The notes: generated from the sequence alone by a model not told the origin. A DNA stretch of 12,821 nucleotides from DATHSN01 sp035464115 (GCA_035464115.1 DATHSN010000386.1:1-12821), one strand, 5' to 3'; positions 6,583 to 12,821 are shown, counted from the stretch's first letter. Program-made: numbers and translations.

Positions 6583-7353
6583 TCAGAACCCCCTCAGGGC
6601 GCCGCCATCGACCCGCACCGCGGTGCCGGTGACGAAGCTGGCCCGGGCGCTGCACAAGAAGACCACCACGTCGGCCATCTCCTCGGCCCGACCGACGCGG
6701 CCGAGCGGGATGCCGGACACGTGCTCGGCCCGCACCTCGTCGGTGCTGCGCCCGTCGCGCTGGGCCCGGGCCGCCTCGAAGCGGGCGAGGGCGCCGGTGT
6801 CGAACTGGCCGGTGACGATCACGTTCACCAGCACCTCGGGAGCGAGGTCGATGGCGAGCGAGCGCACGGCCGCCGCCGCCCCCGACCGGAACACCGACGA
6901 CAGCGCCAGGTCGGTGCTGGCCTCGGCGATCGAGCGGGCGGTGAGCAGCACCATGCGCGCCTGGTCGGAGCGACGCAGCTCGGGCGCGGCCCGGCGGGCG
7001 GCGTCGAGCACCGGCCGCAGCATCGAGTGGTAGGCCCGCTCGTCGGCCGCGGCGTCGTTGTCGAGGACGCCGCCCGGGCTGCCGCCGCCGGTGTTGAGCA
7101 CGAGGACGTCGAGCCCGCCGAGGGCGGCGACCGCCTCGTCGACGAGCCGGTCGGCGACCCCCGGTTCGGTGAGGTCGCCCACCAGCGCCACCTCGGCGCC
7201 GGTGTCGACCCGTGCCGCCTCGGCCCGGTCGGCGTCGCGGCTCGTGACCGCCACCCGGGCCCCCTCGGCCACCAGGCCGGCGACGACCGCGCGGCCCAAC
7301 CCCGATGACGACGCCAGCACCAGCGCCCGTCGACCCTCCAGTCCCAGATCCAC
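6583..7353 (-). CDS. Atypical SDR-family oxidoreductase (no Tyr-x3-Lys)
   Basis: This is a 256-residue Rossmann-fold protein of the FabG-like short-chain dehydrogenase family. The cofactor loop reads ASSSGLG (14-20) instead of GxxxGxG. The NNAG position is NTGG (87-90). A C-terminal FVTGTAVRVDGG (240-251) is classic for the family. The active-site region is unusual. Aligning on the following Ser-Leu-Ala helix puts Ser152 where the catalytic Tyr should be and Arg156 where the Lys should be. A subgroup of actinobacterial SDRs shares such changes, and its chemistry is unclear. It may be a reductase with altered catalysis or a non-enzymatic binding protein. GTG at 7353 is preceded by GGAG. A frame extended upstream to 8010 is only a shadow of the dehydrogenase gene. 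It lies 47 bases after the dehydrogenase stop. Confidence 0.88.
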   Translation of the reverse strand: MDLGLEGRRALVLASSSGLGRAVVAGLVAEGARVAVTSRDADRAEAARVDTGAEVALVGDLTEPGVADRLVDEAVAALGGLDVLVLNTGGGSPGGVLDNDAAADERAYHSMLRPVLDAARRAAPELRRSDQARMVLLTARSIAEASTDLALSSVFRSGAAAAVRSLAIDLAPEVLVNVIVTGQFDTGALARFEAARAQRDGRSTDEVRAEHVSGIPLGRVGRAEEMADVVVFLCSARASFVTGTAVRVDGGALRGF

Positions 7354-7400
7354 TCGTCGTCTCCGTGTTCTCGTGTGCGGTGCGGCGCGGTCGACCCCGG

Positions 7401-8849
7401 TCAGGACCCGAGGAAGACCGTGCGCAGCGAGGTGTAGAAGTCCATGACCGTGGGCCCGAGCTGCTCGCGGTGGGTGCCGGTGCCCGACGCCTTGATCCCG
7501 CCGAAGGGGGCGTTGAACGCGGCACCGACCGTGGGCCGGTTCACCCGCACGGTGCCGGCCTCGACCTCGGCGGCGAACCGCTGGGCGGCGGCCAGGCTGG
7601 CGGTGCAGATGGCCGAGGTGAGCCCGTAGTCGTTGGCGTTGGACCGAGCGAGCGCCTCGTCGAGGTCGGCGACGGCCTCGAACCCGATGACCGGGCCGAA
7701 CACCTCCGAGCACGCCAGGTTCGTGCCGGCGCCCACGCCGCGCAGCACCGTGGGTGCGTAGAACCAGCCGTGGCCGGTGTCGGGACCGGCGGGCCGGGCG
7801 CCGCCGGTGACCACCTCGGCACCCTCCTCCACCGCGGTGGCGACCGCAGCCTCCATGGCCTGCACCGCCCGCTCGTCGACGAGCGGGCCCATGGTGACGT
7901 CGTCGCGGCGGGGATCGCCCACCACGTGGGCCGCGGCCTTGGCAGCCACCCGCTCGAGCAGCTCGTCGTGGACCTCGGCGGCCACGAGGATGCGCCCCGC
8001 CGCCGTGCACGCCTGGCCCGACAGCGAGAAGCTCGACCGGGCCACCACGTCGGCGGCGACGTCGAGGTCGGCGTCGGCCAGCACCACGATGGGGTTGTTG
8101 CCGCCGAGCTCGAGCTGGACCCGGCGGCCCAGGCCGACCGCGGCGTGGATCCGCGCGCCGACCGCGGTGGAGCCGGTGAAGGTGACGGCCGCCACCCGGG
8201 CGTCGGCGACGAGGTCGGCGCCGGCGCCGAACCCGTGGACGACGTTCACCACGCCGGGGGGGAACCCGGCCTCGGCGAAGGCCTCACCGAGGCGGTCGCC
8301 CATCCGGGGCGTCATCGGCGACGGCTTGAACACCACGGTGTTGCCGGCGGCGAGGGCCGGACCGATCTTGCGGCTGGCCAGGTTCAGCGGGAAGTTCCAG
8401 GGGGTGATCACCCCCACCACGCCGATGGGGGCGCGCTCGGAGTACACGAGCGTGCGCGGCTCGTCGGCGGGATAGGTGGCGCCGGTGAGCCGGATGGCCT
8501 CGGCGGCGTAGAGCTCGAGGTTCTTGGGCGTCCGGCGGGCCTCCATGCGGGCCATGGCGACCGGCTTGCCCATCTCGGCGACCATCTCGTCGGCGATCTC
8601 GTCGGCGCGAGCGGCGAGGGCGGCAGCGGCCTTCTCGAGCAGCGCGGCGCGCGCCGACGCGCTCGTGCGCGACCACGACGCGAACGCCTCGGCGGCGGCG
8701 TCGACGGCGGCAGCCACGTCGGCCGCGCTCGACTCGGGCGCCACCGACACCAGCCGACGCGAGTCGGCGGGGTCGTGGCGCTCGAAGGTGGCCCCGTCGG
8801 ACGCGGGGACGAGACGGTCGCCGACGCGGTTGTGGACCTCGAACGGCAC
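7401..8849 (-). CDS. NAD(P)-dependent aldehyde dehydrogenase, 2-oxoglutarate-semialdehyde type
   Basis: This enzyme oxidises an aldehyde to a carboxylic acid with NAD(P) in the cytosol. It has 482 residues, normal for the family. Key residues are TPWNFPLN (149-156, with Asn152), the cofactor segment FKPSPMTP (174-181), FTGSTAVG (224-231), the general base Glu247 in LELGG, and the nucleophile Cys281 in SGQACT. EVFGP is at 382-386. The C-terminal segment GGIKASGTGTHREQ followed by DFYTSLRTV resembles 2-oxoglutarate-semialdehyde (2,5-dioxovalerate) dehydrogenases, which end hydroxyproline and sugar-acid breakdown routes. Succinate- or betaine-aldehyde-type activity is also possible. GTG at 8849 starts two bases after the stop of the preceding gene, with GAGGGGG upstream. 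A longer start at 8891 would overlap that gene by 40 bases and is less likely. Confidence 0.93.
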   Translation of the reverse strand: MPFEVHNRVGDRLVPASDGATFERHDPADSRRLVSVAPESSAADVAAAVDAAAEAFASWSRTSASARAALLEKAAAALAARADEIADEMVAEMGKPVAMARMEARRTPKNLELYAAEAIRLTGATYPADEPRTLVYSERAPIGVVGVITPWNFPLNLASRKIGPALAAGNTVVFKPSPMTPRMGDRLGEAFAEAGFPPGVVNVVHGFGAGADLVADARVAAVTFTGSTAVGARIHAAVGLGRRVQLELGGNNPIVVLADADLDVAADVVARSSFSLSGQACTAAGRILVAAEVHDELLERVAAKAAAHVVGDPRRDDVTMGPLVDERAVQAMEAAVATAVEEGAEVVTGGARPAGPDTGHGWFYAPTVLRGVGAGTNLACSEVFGPVIGFEAVADLDEALARSNANDYGLTSAICTASLAAAQRFAAEVEAGTVRVNRPTVGAAFNAPFGGIKASGTGTHREQLGPTVMDFYTSLRTVFLGS

Positions 8850-8851
8850 CG

Positions 8852-9331
8852 TCAGGCCCCCTCGACCGGCGGCGCGGTCCAGTTGTCCCACTTGGAGAAG
8901 TCGGCGGTGAGCCCGAGCGACTCGTGCAGGGCGGTGATGGCCGCCTTGCAGCAGGCGATGTCGTCGTCGGTGTGGCCGCCGCTCACGCCCACGCCACCGA
9001 CGACCTGACCCTCGATCTCGATGGGCCAGCCCCCCACGAAGATCGTGAACCGTCCCCCGTGCATGTTCATGATCCCGAACGCCTCCTGGTTGGGCTGGGC
9101 GTTGGTGTAGGTGTGGGTCGGCCGGCGGTGGCAGGCCGCGGTGAACGCCTTGTTGATGGCGATCTCGACGCTGGTCGGCTTGCCGCCGTCGAGGCGCCGC
9201 ACCGCGAGGGGCCAGCCGCCGGCGTCGGAGATGCAGAGGGTCTCGGCCACGCCGCGCTCCTCGGCCACGGCCTGGGCGGCATCGAGCATCAGGTTGGCTT
9301 CGGCCAGGGTCAGCTGCTTCACGTCGATCAT
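8852..9331 (-). CDS. GlcG/HbpS-like (haem-degrading family, DUF336) protein
   Basis: This is a 159-residue single-domain protein of the GlcG/HbpS family. The hallmarks are TLAEANLMLDAA near the N-terminus, CISDAGGWPLAVRRLDG (33-49), the INKAFTAA helix (59-66) and the family signature GGWPIEIEGQVVGGVGVSGG (100-119). Some members bind or degrade haem, and others sit in glycolate, diol or aromatic catabolic operons with no firm role. There is no signal peptide, so unlike secreted Streptomyces HbpS it should be cytosolic. The ATG at 9331 has GAGGAG (9337-9342) five bases upstream; an in-frame GTG just before it is less well placed. It lies 28 bases after the cyclodeaminase-family gene and two bases before the aldehyde dehydrogenase. 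A role as operon accessory or cofactor binder is inference. Confidence 0.9.
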   Translation of the reverse strand: MIDVKQLTLAEANLMLDAAQAVAEERGVAETLCISDAGGWPLAVRRLDGGKPTSVEIAINKAFTAACHRRPTHTYTNAQPNQEAFGIMNMHGGRFTIFVGGWPIEIEGQVVGGVGVSGGHTDDDIACCKAAITALHESLGLTADFSKWDNWTAPPVEGA

Positions 9332-9359
9332 CACGACTCCTCGGGGTGGGGTGGGTGGC

Positions 9360-10286
9360 TCAGGTTCGGGCCTGGTGACGGCGCCACACGAGGGCGCCGG
9401 CGGCGACGTCTTGGATGGCGACGCCCTGGGTCTCGAACACCACCGGGCCGGCGATGCCGGCTCGGGGCACCTCGACCCGGCCGGCCAGCAGGTCGGCGAG
9501 GTCGACGAGGCGGTCCCAGGCGAAGGTCCCAGCGGCGACCGCGTGCTGGAGGTCGCCGCACTCGGCGGGCGCGCCCTCGATCGAGTCGGTCACCACGGCC
9601 GCGGCGCGGGCGAACAGCTGCGGGTCGAGCTCGCAGCGCTCGGGCTTGGTGGCGCCGACCGCGCACACGAGGGCGTGGTCGGCGATGGCGTCGGCATCGA
9701 CCACGGGCTCGTTGGCCGACGTGACGGTGACGACCACGTCGACGCCGTCGACCGCGGCCTCGGCCGTGTCGGCGACGGTGACCGGGGCACCAGCTGCCTC
9801 ACCGGCGGCGGCCAGCGCGGCGGCGGCGTCGGATCGGCGGCCCCACACCCGCACCTCGTCGAGGGGCAGGCGCCGGGCCAGCATCTCGAGGTGGGGGCGG
9901 GCGGCCCGCCCGGTGCCGAGCACCGCGGCGGTGCGGGCGCCCGGTCGGGCCAGGTGGTCGATGGCGACCGCGCTCAGCGCCGGGGTGCGCACATCGGTGA
10001 GCGGCCCGCCGTCGAGGGTGCACAGCACCCGGCCCTCGAGGTCGAACAGCACCACGTGGAAGGTGAAGCGACCGTCGACGGTGGCGTAGACCTTGCCGCC
10101 GGTGACCCCGAGCGACGGGACGGCGGCCGCCATGGCCGAGGCCATGGCACCCGGCGTGCGGGCCCGGACCCGGACGGTGGTGGCGGCCTCGCCGCGGCCC
10201 AGCTCGGCGAACACCTGGGCGGTCACGTCGGCGACCTCGTCGGGGTCGAGGAGGGCGGCGACGGTGTCCTCGTCCAGGTGCGGCAC
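9360..10286 (-). CDS. Ornithine cyclodeaminase/mu-crystallin-family enzyme
   Basis: This is a 308-residue NAD(P)-dependent enzyme, typical in length. Family members deaminate ornithine to proline, reduce cyclic imines (pyrroline-2-carboxylate), dehydrogenate alanine, or reduce N-substituted imino acids. Visible residues include substrate-site Lys65 (GGKVYA), Arg100 in DGGPLTDVRTPALSA, the nucleotide loop VLGTGRAARPHLE (122-134), Asp234 (VVTDS) and the C-terminal FETQGVAIQD (284-293), matching the family's FxSxGxAxxD. The early Arg (VRVRAR, 39-43) that often binds the substrate carboxylate is also present. GTG at 10286 is the only plausible start; no ribosome site precedes it, but a -10 box sits eight bases upstream, so the mRNA may be leaderless. 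It is first in the five-gene catabolic operon. The exact reaction is open. Confidence 0.92.
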   Translation of the reverse strand: MPHLDEDTVAALLDPDEVADVTAQVFAELGRGEAATTVRVRARTPGAMASAMAAAVPSLGVTGGKVYATVDGRFTFHVVLFDLEGRVLCTLDGGPLTDVRTPALSAVAIDHLARPGARTAAVLGTGRAARPHLEMLARRLPLDEVRVWGRRSDAAAALAAAGEAAGAPVTVADTAEAAVDGVDVVVTVTSANEPVVDADAIADHALVCAVGATKPERCELDPQLFARAAAVVTDSIEGAPAECGDLQHAVAAGTFAWDRLVDLADLLAGRVEVPRAGIAGPVVFETQGVAIQDVAAGALVWRRHQART

Positions 10287-10290
10287 GGCT

Positions 10291-10303
10291 GCATACAGTA
10301 TGC
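10291..10303. promoter_or_regulatory. 13-base inverted repeat, likely second operator of the GntR/FCD regulator
   Basis: GCATAC-A-GTATGC is a perfect six-base inverted repeat around one central base. It lies between the divergent catabolic operon and the oxidoreductase/MFS pair. On the minus strand it contains ACTGTATGC, which matches ACTGTATAC of the palindrome at 5531-5544 at eight of nine positions. It overlaps TAnnnT-type -10 elements in both directions (TACTGT minus, TACAGT at 10294-10299 plus). The symmetry differs a little from the first site (odd centre instead of even), so binding by the same protein is plausible but not certain. Confidence 0.6.
10294..10299 (+). promoter_or_regulatory. 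Predicted -10 element for the oxidoreductase/MFS pair
   Basis: TACAGT fits the TAnnnT pattern and lies 39 bases before the GTG start at 10339. This leaves a short leader that would contain the ribosome site GAGAGG. No clear -35 element is visible. It lies within the inverted repeat at 10291-10303. Confidence 0.35.
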
Positions 10304-10323
10304 GAACTGTCCGTCCCCGTCAC
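10295..10323 (-). promoter_or_regulatory. Predicted leaderless promoter of the catabolic operon
   Basis: On the minus strand GTGACG (10323-10318) and TACTGT (10300-10295) are 17 bases apart. The -10 ends eight bases before the GTG start at 10286. Transcription would begin at or almost at the start codon, as in the many leaderless actinobacterial mRNAs, which fits the missing ribosome site. The -10 element lies inside the palindrome at 10291-10303. Confidence 0.5.
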
Positions 10324-10338
10324 ATGAGAGGCGCGCCC

Positions 10339-11232
10339 GTGCGGTTCGGCGTCCAGACCGCCCTGTCGAACACCACCCCCGACGAGCTGCGCCCCCTGTG
10401 GCGCCACGTCGAGGCGCTCGGGTTCGACTGGATCTCGATCTGGGACCACTTCCACGCCGTCGGGGGTGGCACCCGCAACCTCGAGGCGGTGGCCATGCAC
10501 ACCGCCCTCGCCCTCGAGACCTCCCGCGTGCGCTGCGGTGGGCTCGTCTACTCGGTGGGCTACCGGTCGCTCGCCGTGCTGGCCAACGCGGCGGCCGCCA
10601 TCGACCAGCTGAGCGGCGGGCGCGTCACCCTGGGGCTCGGCGCCGGCTACCTGCGCGACGAGTACGTGGCCTGGGGCCTCGACTTCCCGTCGGCCCGCGA
10701 TCGCCTCGACCGCCTCGAGGAGACGGTCCCGGCCCTGCGAGCCCTCTTCGCCGGCGACACCGTCACCCTCGAGGGTCGCCACGTGCAGCTCCGCGAGGCC
10801 GCCTGCGATCCCCCACCGGCGCAGGCCGCGCTCCCCATCTGGGTGGGGGGCGGCGGCGAGCGGCGCACCCTCCCCCTCGCCGGACGCCTCGCCGACGGCT
10901 GGAACGTCCCGATGGCCACCGTCGACGACTTCGCCCGCAAGGCCGCCATCGTGGCCGCCACCGCGGCCGACGCCGGCCGCGACCCCGCCGCCGTCGAGCG
11001 CAGCGTCGGCGTGGGCCTGTGCTGGGACGAGGCCCGCCTCGGCGAGCGCTTCGGCGCCCGGGCCGAGGCGCTGCGCCCCTCGATCCTCACCGGCTCCACC
11101 CAGGAGGTGGTCGACCGGGTGGCCGCCTACCGCGAGGCCGGCGCCGACTGGCTGTTCCTGTCGCTGCGGGCGCCATTCGACCACGACGAGGTGGAGCGCT
11201 TCGCCACCGAGGTCGTCCCGGTCCTGTCGTGA
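10339..11232 (+). CDS. LLM-class (luciferase-like) F420-dependent oxidoreductase
   Basis: This is a TIM-barrel oxidoreductase of the luciferase-like superfamily, 297 residues, similar to actinobacterial F420-dependent members. The N-terminus (VRFGVQT) is the first barrel strand. EALGFDWISIWDH is at 26-37. The conserved block SVGYRSLAVLANAAAAIDQ (72-90) is followed by LSGGRVTLGLGAGYLRDEY (91-109). A later strand, LPIWVGGGG (165-173), precedes AGRLADGWN (181-189). These are the family's flavin/deazaflavin-site segments. F420 or FMN use cannot be fully settled by eye. I prefer GTG at 10339 because GAGAGG precedes it and relatives start at this strand; ATG at 10324 would add five residues and has no ribosome site. 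It overlaps the MFS gene by four bases (GTGA) and may act on the same compound that gene moves. Confidence 0.88.
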   Translation: MRFGVQTALSNTTPDELRPLWRHVEALGFDWISIWDHFHAVGGGTRNLEAVAMHTALALETSRVRCGGLVYSVGYRSLAVLANAAAAIDQLSGGRVTLGLGAGYLRDEYVAWGLDFPSARDRLDRLEETVPALRALFAGDTVTLEGRHVQLREAACDPPPAQAALPIWVGGGGERRTLPLAGRLADGWNVPMATVDDFARKAAIVAATAADAGRDPAAVERSVGVGLCWDEARLGERFGARAEALRPSILTGSTQEVVDRVAAYREAGADWLFLSLRAPFDHDEVERFATEVVPVLS

Positions 11233-12404
11233 CCACCCCCGACGCCACCGCCGACCCACCAGTCGCCACCGGGGGCGACGCCCCCCGCTGGATCGCGTTC
11301 ACCCTCGTCTGCTTCGCCTATCTCGCCACCACCACGGGCGAGGCCCTGCTGTCGCCGATCTACCCCGTGGTCGCCGAGGACCTCGGTCTCGACCTGGCCG
11401 GGGCCGGCGTGGCGTTCGGGATCCTCGCCTTCTCGATCGCCGTGTTCAACGTGGTCGGTGGGCTGCTGCTGCGGCGGCTCGCGGCCAACCAGGTGCTCTC
11501 GCTCGCCCTCGCCGCCACGTCGGTGGGCGGCCTGGTGGCGGCCACCGCGGGCGGCGGCCTGCAGTTCATCGCCGCCCAGGTGCTCCTCGGCGCCGGCGCC
11601 GGCCTGCTCTACCCCGGGGCGATCATGTCGGTGGGCACCTTCTCGGGCGTGCGCCGTCGCGGGTTCGCCATGGGCGTGTTCGGCGTCTTCTTCTCGAGCG
11701 GGCTCACCCTCGCCGCCCTCTTGTCGGCGATCGGCGCCCAGATCGACTGGCGGTGGTCGTTCGCCGCGGCCTCGGTGCTCGCCGCGGCCGCCGCGGTGGT
11801 GCTGTTGTTCGTGCGCGACGCGCCCCGCAGCGAGACCTCGGGCGCGGTCTTCGCCGGTTTGGCGTCGGTGCTCGGCGTGCCGACCCTCGTCGGGGTGGTG
11901 GGCGGCATCTCCCAGTACGCCACGGTGTCGTTCCTGCCGGTGTTCGCAGTGGAGGTCTGGTCGTTGTCCGACGCCGCGGCGGCCGGCATCCTCGCCGCCG
12001 GCCGGGTGCTGTCGGTGCCGGCCAAGCTCGTGTCGGGCGCCGCCGCCGACCGGGCCGGGCCGATCCGGGCCGCCCGCGCCACCGGGGTCATCCTGGCCGT
12101 CAGCGGCGTGGTGTGGGCGCTCAGCCCGTGGACGGCGCTCGCCGCGCTGGCCGCCATCGTGTTCACCGCCGAGGTGAGCGCCCTGTTCCCGTTGGCCAAC
12201 GTGCTGGCGTTTCAGCGGGTGGGCCGCCAGGGCCCCGCCCTCGGGGCGTTCCGGTCGCTGCAGCTCGGCGCCGGGGCGGCAGCCGGGTTCCTCATCGGTG
12301 CGGTGGCCAGCACCGTCGGGTTGCGCCCCACCGTCGCGGTGGTCGGAGCGCTCCCCTTGGTGCTGCTCGCCATCGGGCGCAGCGCCGACCGCCCGACCGC
12401 GTAG
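11229..12404 (+). CDS. Major facilitator superfamily (MFS) transporter
   Basis: This membrane transporter has 391 residues and about twelve hydrophobic segments. They lie near 21-46, 58-82, 88-106, 112-134, 146-168, 174-195, 218-240, 248-270, 284-300, 302-326, 340-362 and 366-383. The loop between helices 2 and 3 (GGLLLRRLAANQ) is a degenerate MFS motif A, and a clearer half-repeat, GAAADRAGPIRAAR, is at 270-283. No substrate-specific motif is recognised, so import of a carboxylate or export of a product are both possible. The GTG start overlaps the oxidoreductase stop (GTGA), implying translational coupling. An open frame reaching back to 9111 is an antisense shadow of the cyclodeaminase region and was rejected. 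The stop at 12402-12404 directly touches the stop of the convergent gene. Confidence 0.92.
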   Translation: MTTPDATADPPVATGGDAPRWIAFTLVCFAYLATTTGEALLSPIYPVVAEDLGLDLAGAGVAFGILAFSIAVFNVVGGLLLRRLAANQVLSLALAATSVGGLVAATAGGGLQFIAAQVLLGAGAGLLYPGAIMSVGTFSGVRRRGFAMGVFGVFFSSGLTLAALLSAIGAQIDWRWSFAAASVLAAAAAVVLLFVRDAPRSETSGAVFAGLASVLGVPTLVGVVGGISQYATVSFLPVFAVEVWSLSDAAAAGILAAGRVLSVPAKLVSGAAADRAGPIRAARATGVILAVSGVVWALSPWTALAALAAIVFTAEVSALFPLANVLAFQRVGRQGPALGAFRSLQLGAGAAAGFLIGAVASTVGLRPTVAVVGALPLVLLAIGRSADRPTA

Positions 12405-12821
12405 CTACCCCGGGATCGCCGCCCCGACGGTGCGGGGGTCGACCGCGCCGACGGCCACACCGCCGGCGTCGGCCACGATCTGCATGGCCGACCGCAACGC
12501 CCACCGCTCGACCTGCTCGGCCCGCCCGACCCGCTCGGCGAGCGCCGACGCCTGATCGGGGGCGAAGCCGGCCTCGATGCGCAGCCCGTCGTCGGCGGGG
12601 TCCCACTCCCAGCGCGGCCCCACCACCGCCTCGGCGACGGCTGTGGCGTCGGCGGGCGCACCGCTCGCCAGGAGGCGGGCCAGCGACTGGGCGTTCCACG
12701 GCATCTGGTTGGCGCCGCCAGGGGTGGCGCCGAGCACGCGCCCGCCGGCGGGCGGGGCCCACGCCCAGGCGTGCCGCGTGGTGGCGGGTCGGCGGCCGGG
12801 CGCCGGGAAGTTGGGGTGCCC
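12405..12821 (-). CDS. Gamma-glutamyltransferase-family protein, C-terminal part only
   Basis: Only the last 138 residues are in the window; the 5' part, including the catalytic Thr of this Ntn-hydrolase family, lies beyond the right edge. The visible segment begins GHPNFPAPGRRPATT, like the family's PGKRP segment. It continues to GATPGGANQ (31-39), the counterpart of the conserved PGG oxyanion/substrate loop. Then come WNAQSLARLL and a VGPRWEWDP stretch resembling the family's later strands, ending near DPRTVGAA. The family includes gamma-glutamyltranspeptidases, cephalosporin acylases and oxamate amidohydrolase-like enzymes, so the substrate is uncertain. The GTG-initiated frame at 12737 is internal and is not the real start. 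The gene converges on the MFS gene with no intergenic bases. Confidence 0.78.
   Translation of the reverse strand, partial: GHPNFPAPGRRPATTRHAWAWAPPAGGRVLGATPGGANQMPWNAQSLARLLASGAPADATAVAEAVVGPRWEWDPADDGLRIEAGFAPDQASALAERVGRAEQVERWALRSAMQIVADAGGVAVGAVDPRTVGAAIPG

Noticed and set aside
7354..7400. Internal promoter or operator between the dehydrogenase and the SDR gene
   Set aside because: I find no palindrome, no -10/-35 pair and no copy of the ACTGTAT motif. Only a ribosome site for the SDR is visible.
6583..8010. A 475-residue SDR fusion protein
   Set aside because: The extra N-terminal part is a frame-shifted reading of the dehydrogenase gene. A ribosome site and the Rossmann start support GTG at 7353.
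7305..9008. Plus-strand open frame of 567 codons opposite the aldehyde dehydrogenase
   Set aside because: It is an antisense shadow with low-complexity composition. The minus-strand frame has all the dehydrogenase active-site motifs.
9111..12404. Plus-strand open frame of 1097 codons
   Set aside because: Only the last 391 codons (MFS transporter) look like protein. The earlier part is antisense to the cyclodeaminase-family gene and out of frame with the oxidoreductase, and has no recognisable fold.

Overview
The window comes from a high-G+C actinobacterium. Dense, barely spaced genes, frequent GTG starts, a predicted F420-dependent oxidoreductase and a lipoprotein with a long Gly/Asp/Glu-rich linker after its lipid-anchor cysteine all point that way. 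An Acidimicrobiia-like lineage is my guess, by general resemblance only. The genes look chromosomal and metabolic. I see no insertion sequence, phage gene, CRISPR array, tRNA or rRNA.

Layout. (1) 5472 down to 1, minus strand: an ABC importer operon of the peptide/nickel/opine type, in the order lipoprotein binding protein, permease B, permease C, ATPase D, ATPase F. The last gene runs off the left edge. Two junctions are 4-base ATGA overlaps. (2) 5597-6253, plus strand: a GntR/FCD-family repressor divergent from the importer. The shared 124-base gap holds a perfect 14-base palindrome over the predicted -10 boxes in both directions, and a hairpin in the importer leader. (3) 10286 down to 6281, minus strand: a five-gene catabolic operon with an ornithine cyclodeaminase/mu-crystallin-family enzyme, a GlcG/HbpS-like small protein, an aldehyde dehydrogenase, an SDR without the usual Tyr-x3-Lys pair, and a Dabb-domain protein. 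(4) 10339-12404, plus strand: an F420-type luciferase-like oxidoreductase and an MFS transporter joined by a GTGA overlap, divergent from operon 3. That 52-base gap holds a second AT-rich palindrome sharing the 9-mer ACTGTAT(A/G)C with the first. (5) 12821 down to 12405, minus strand: the C-terminal end of a gamma-glutamyltransferase-family protein. Its stop codon abuts the MFS stop codon with no bases between.

How the genes may work together (inference). One repressor may control both divergent promoters, and so co-regulate uptake of a small nitrogenous solute (peptide, opine or modified amino acid), its oxidation through an imine/keto-acid and a semialdehyde, and possible product export. 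The substrate cannot be read from the sequence. The dehydrogenase resembles 2-oxoglutarate semialdehyde dehydrogenases, and the cyclodeaminase family includes pyrroline-2-carboxylate reductases. A proline- or ornithine-related compound entering at 2-oxoglutarate is therefore one testable possibility.
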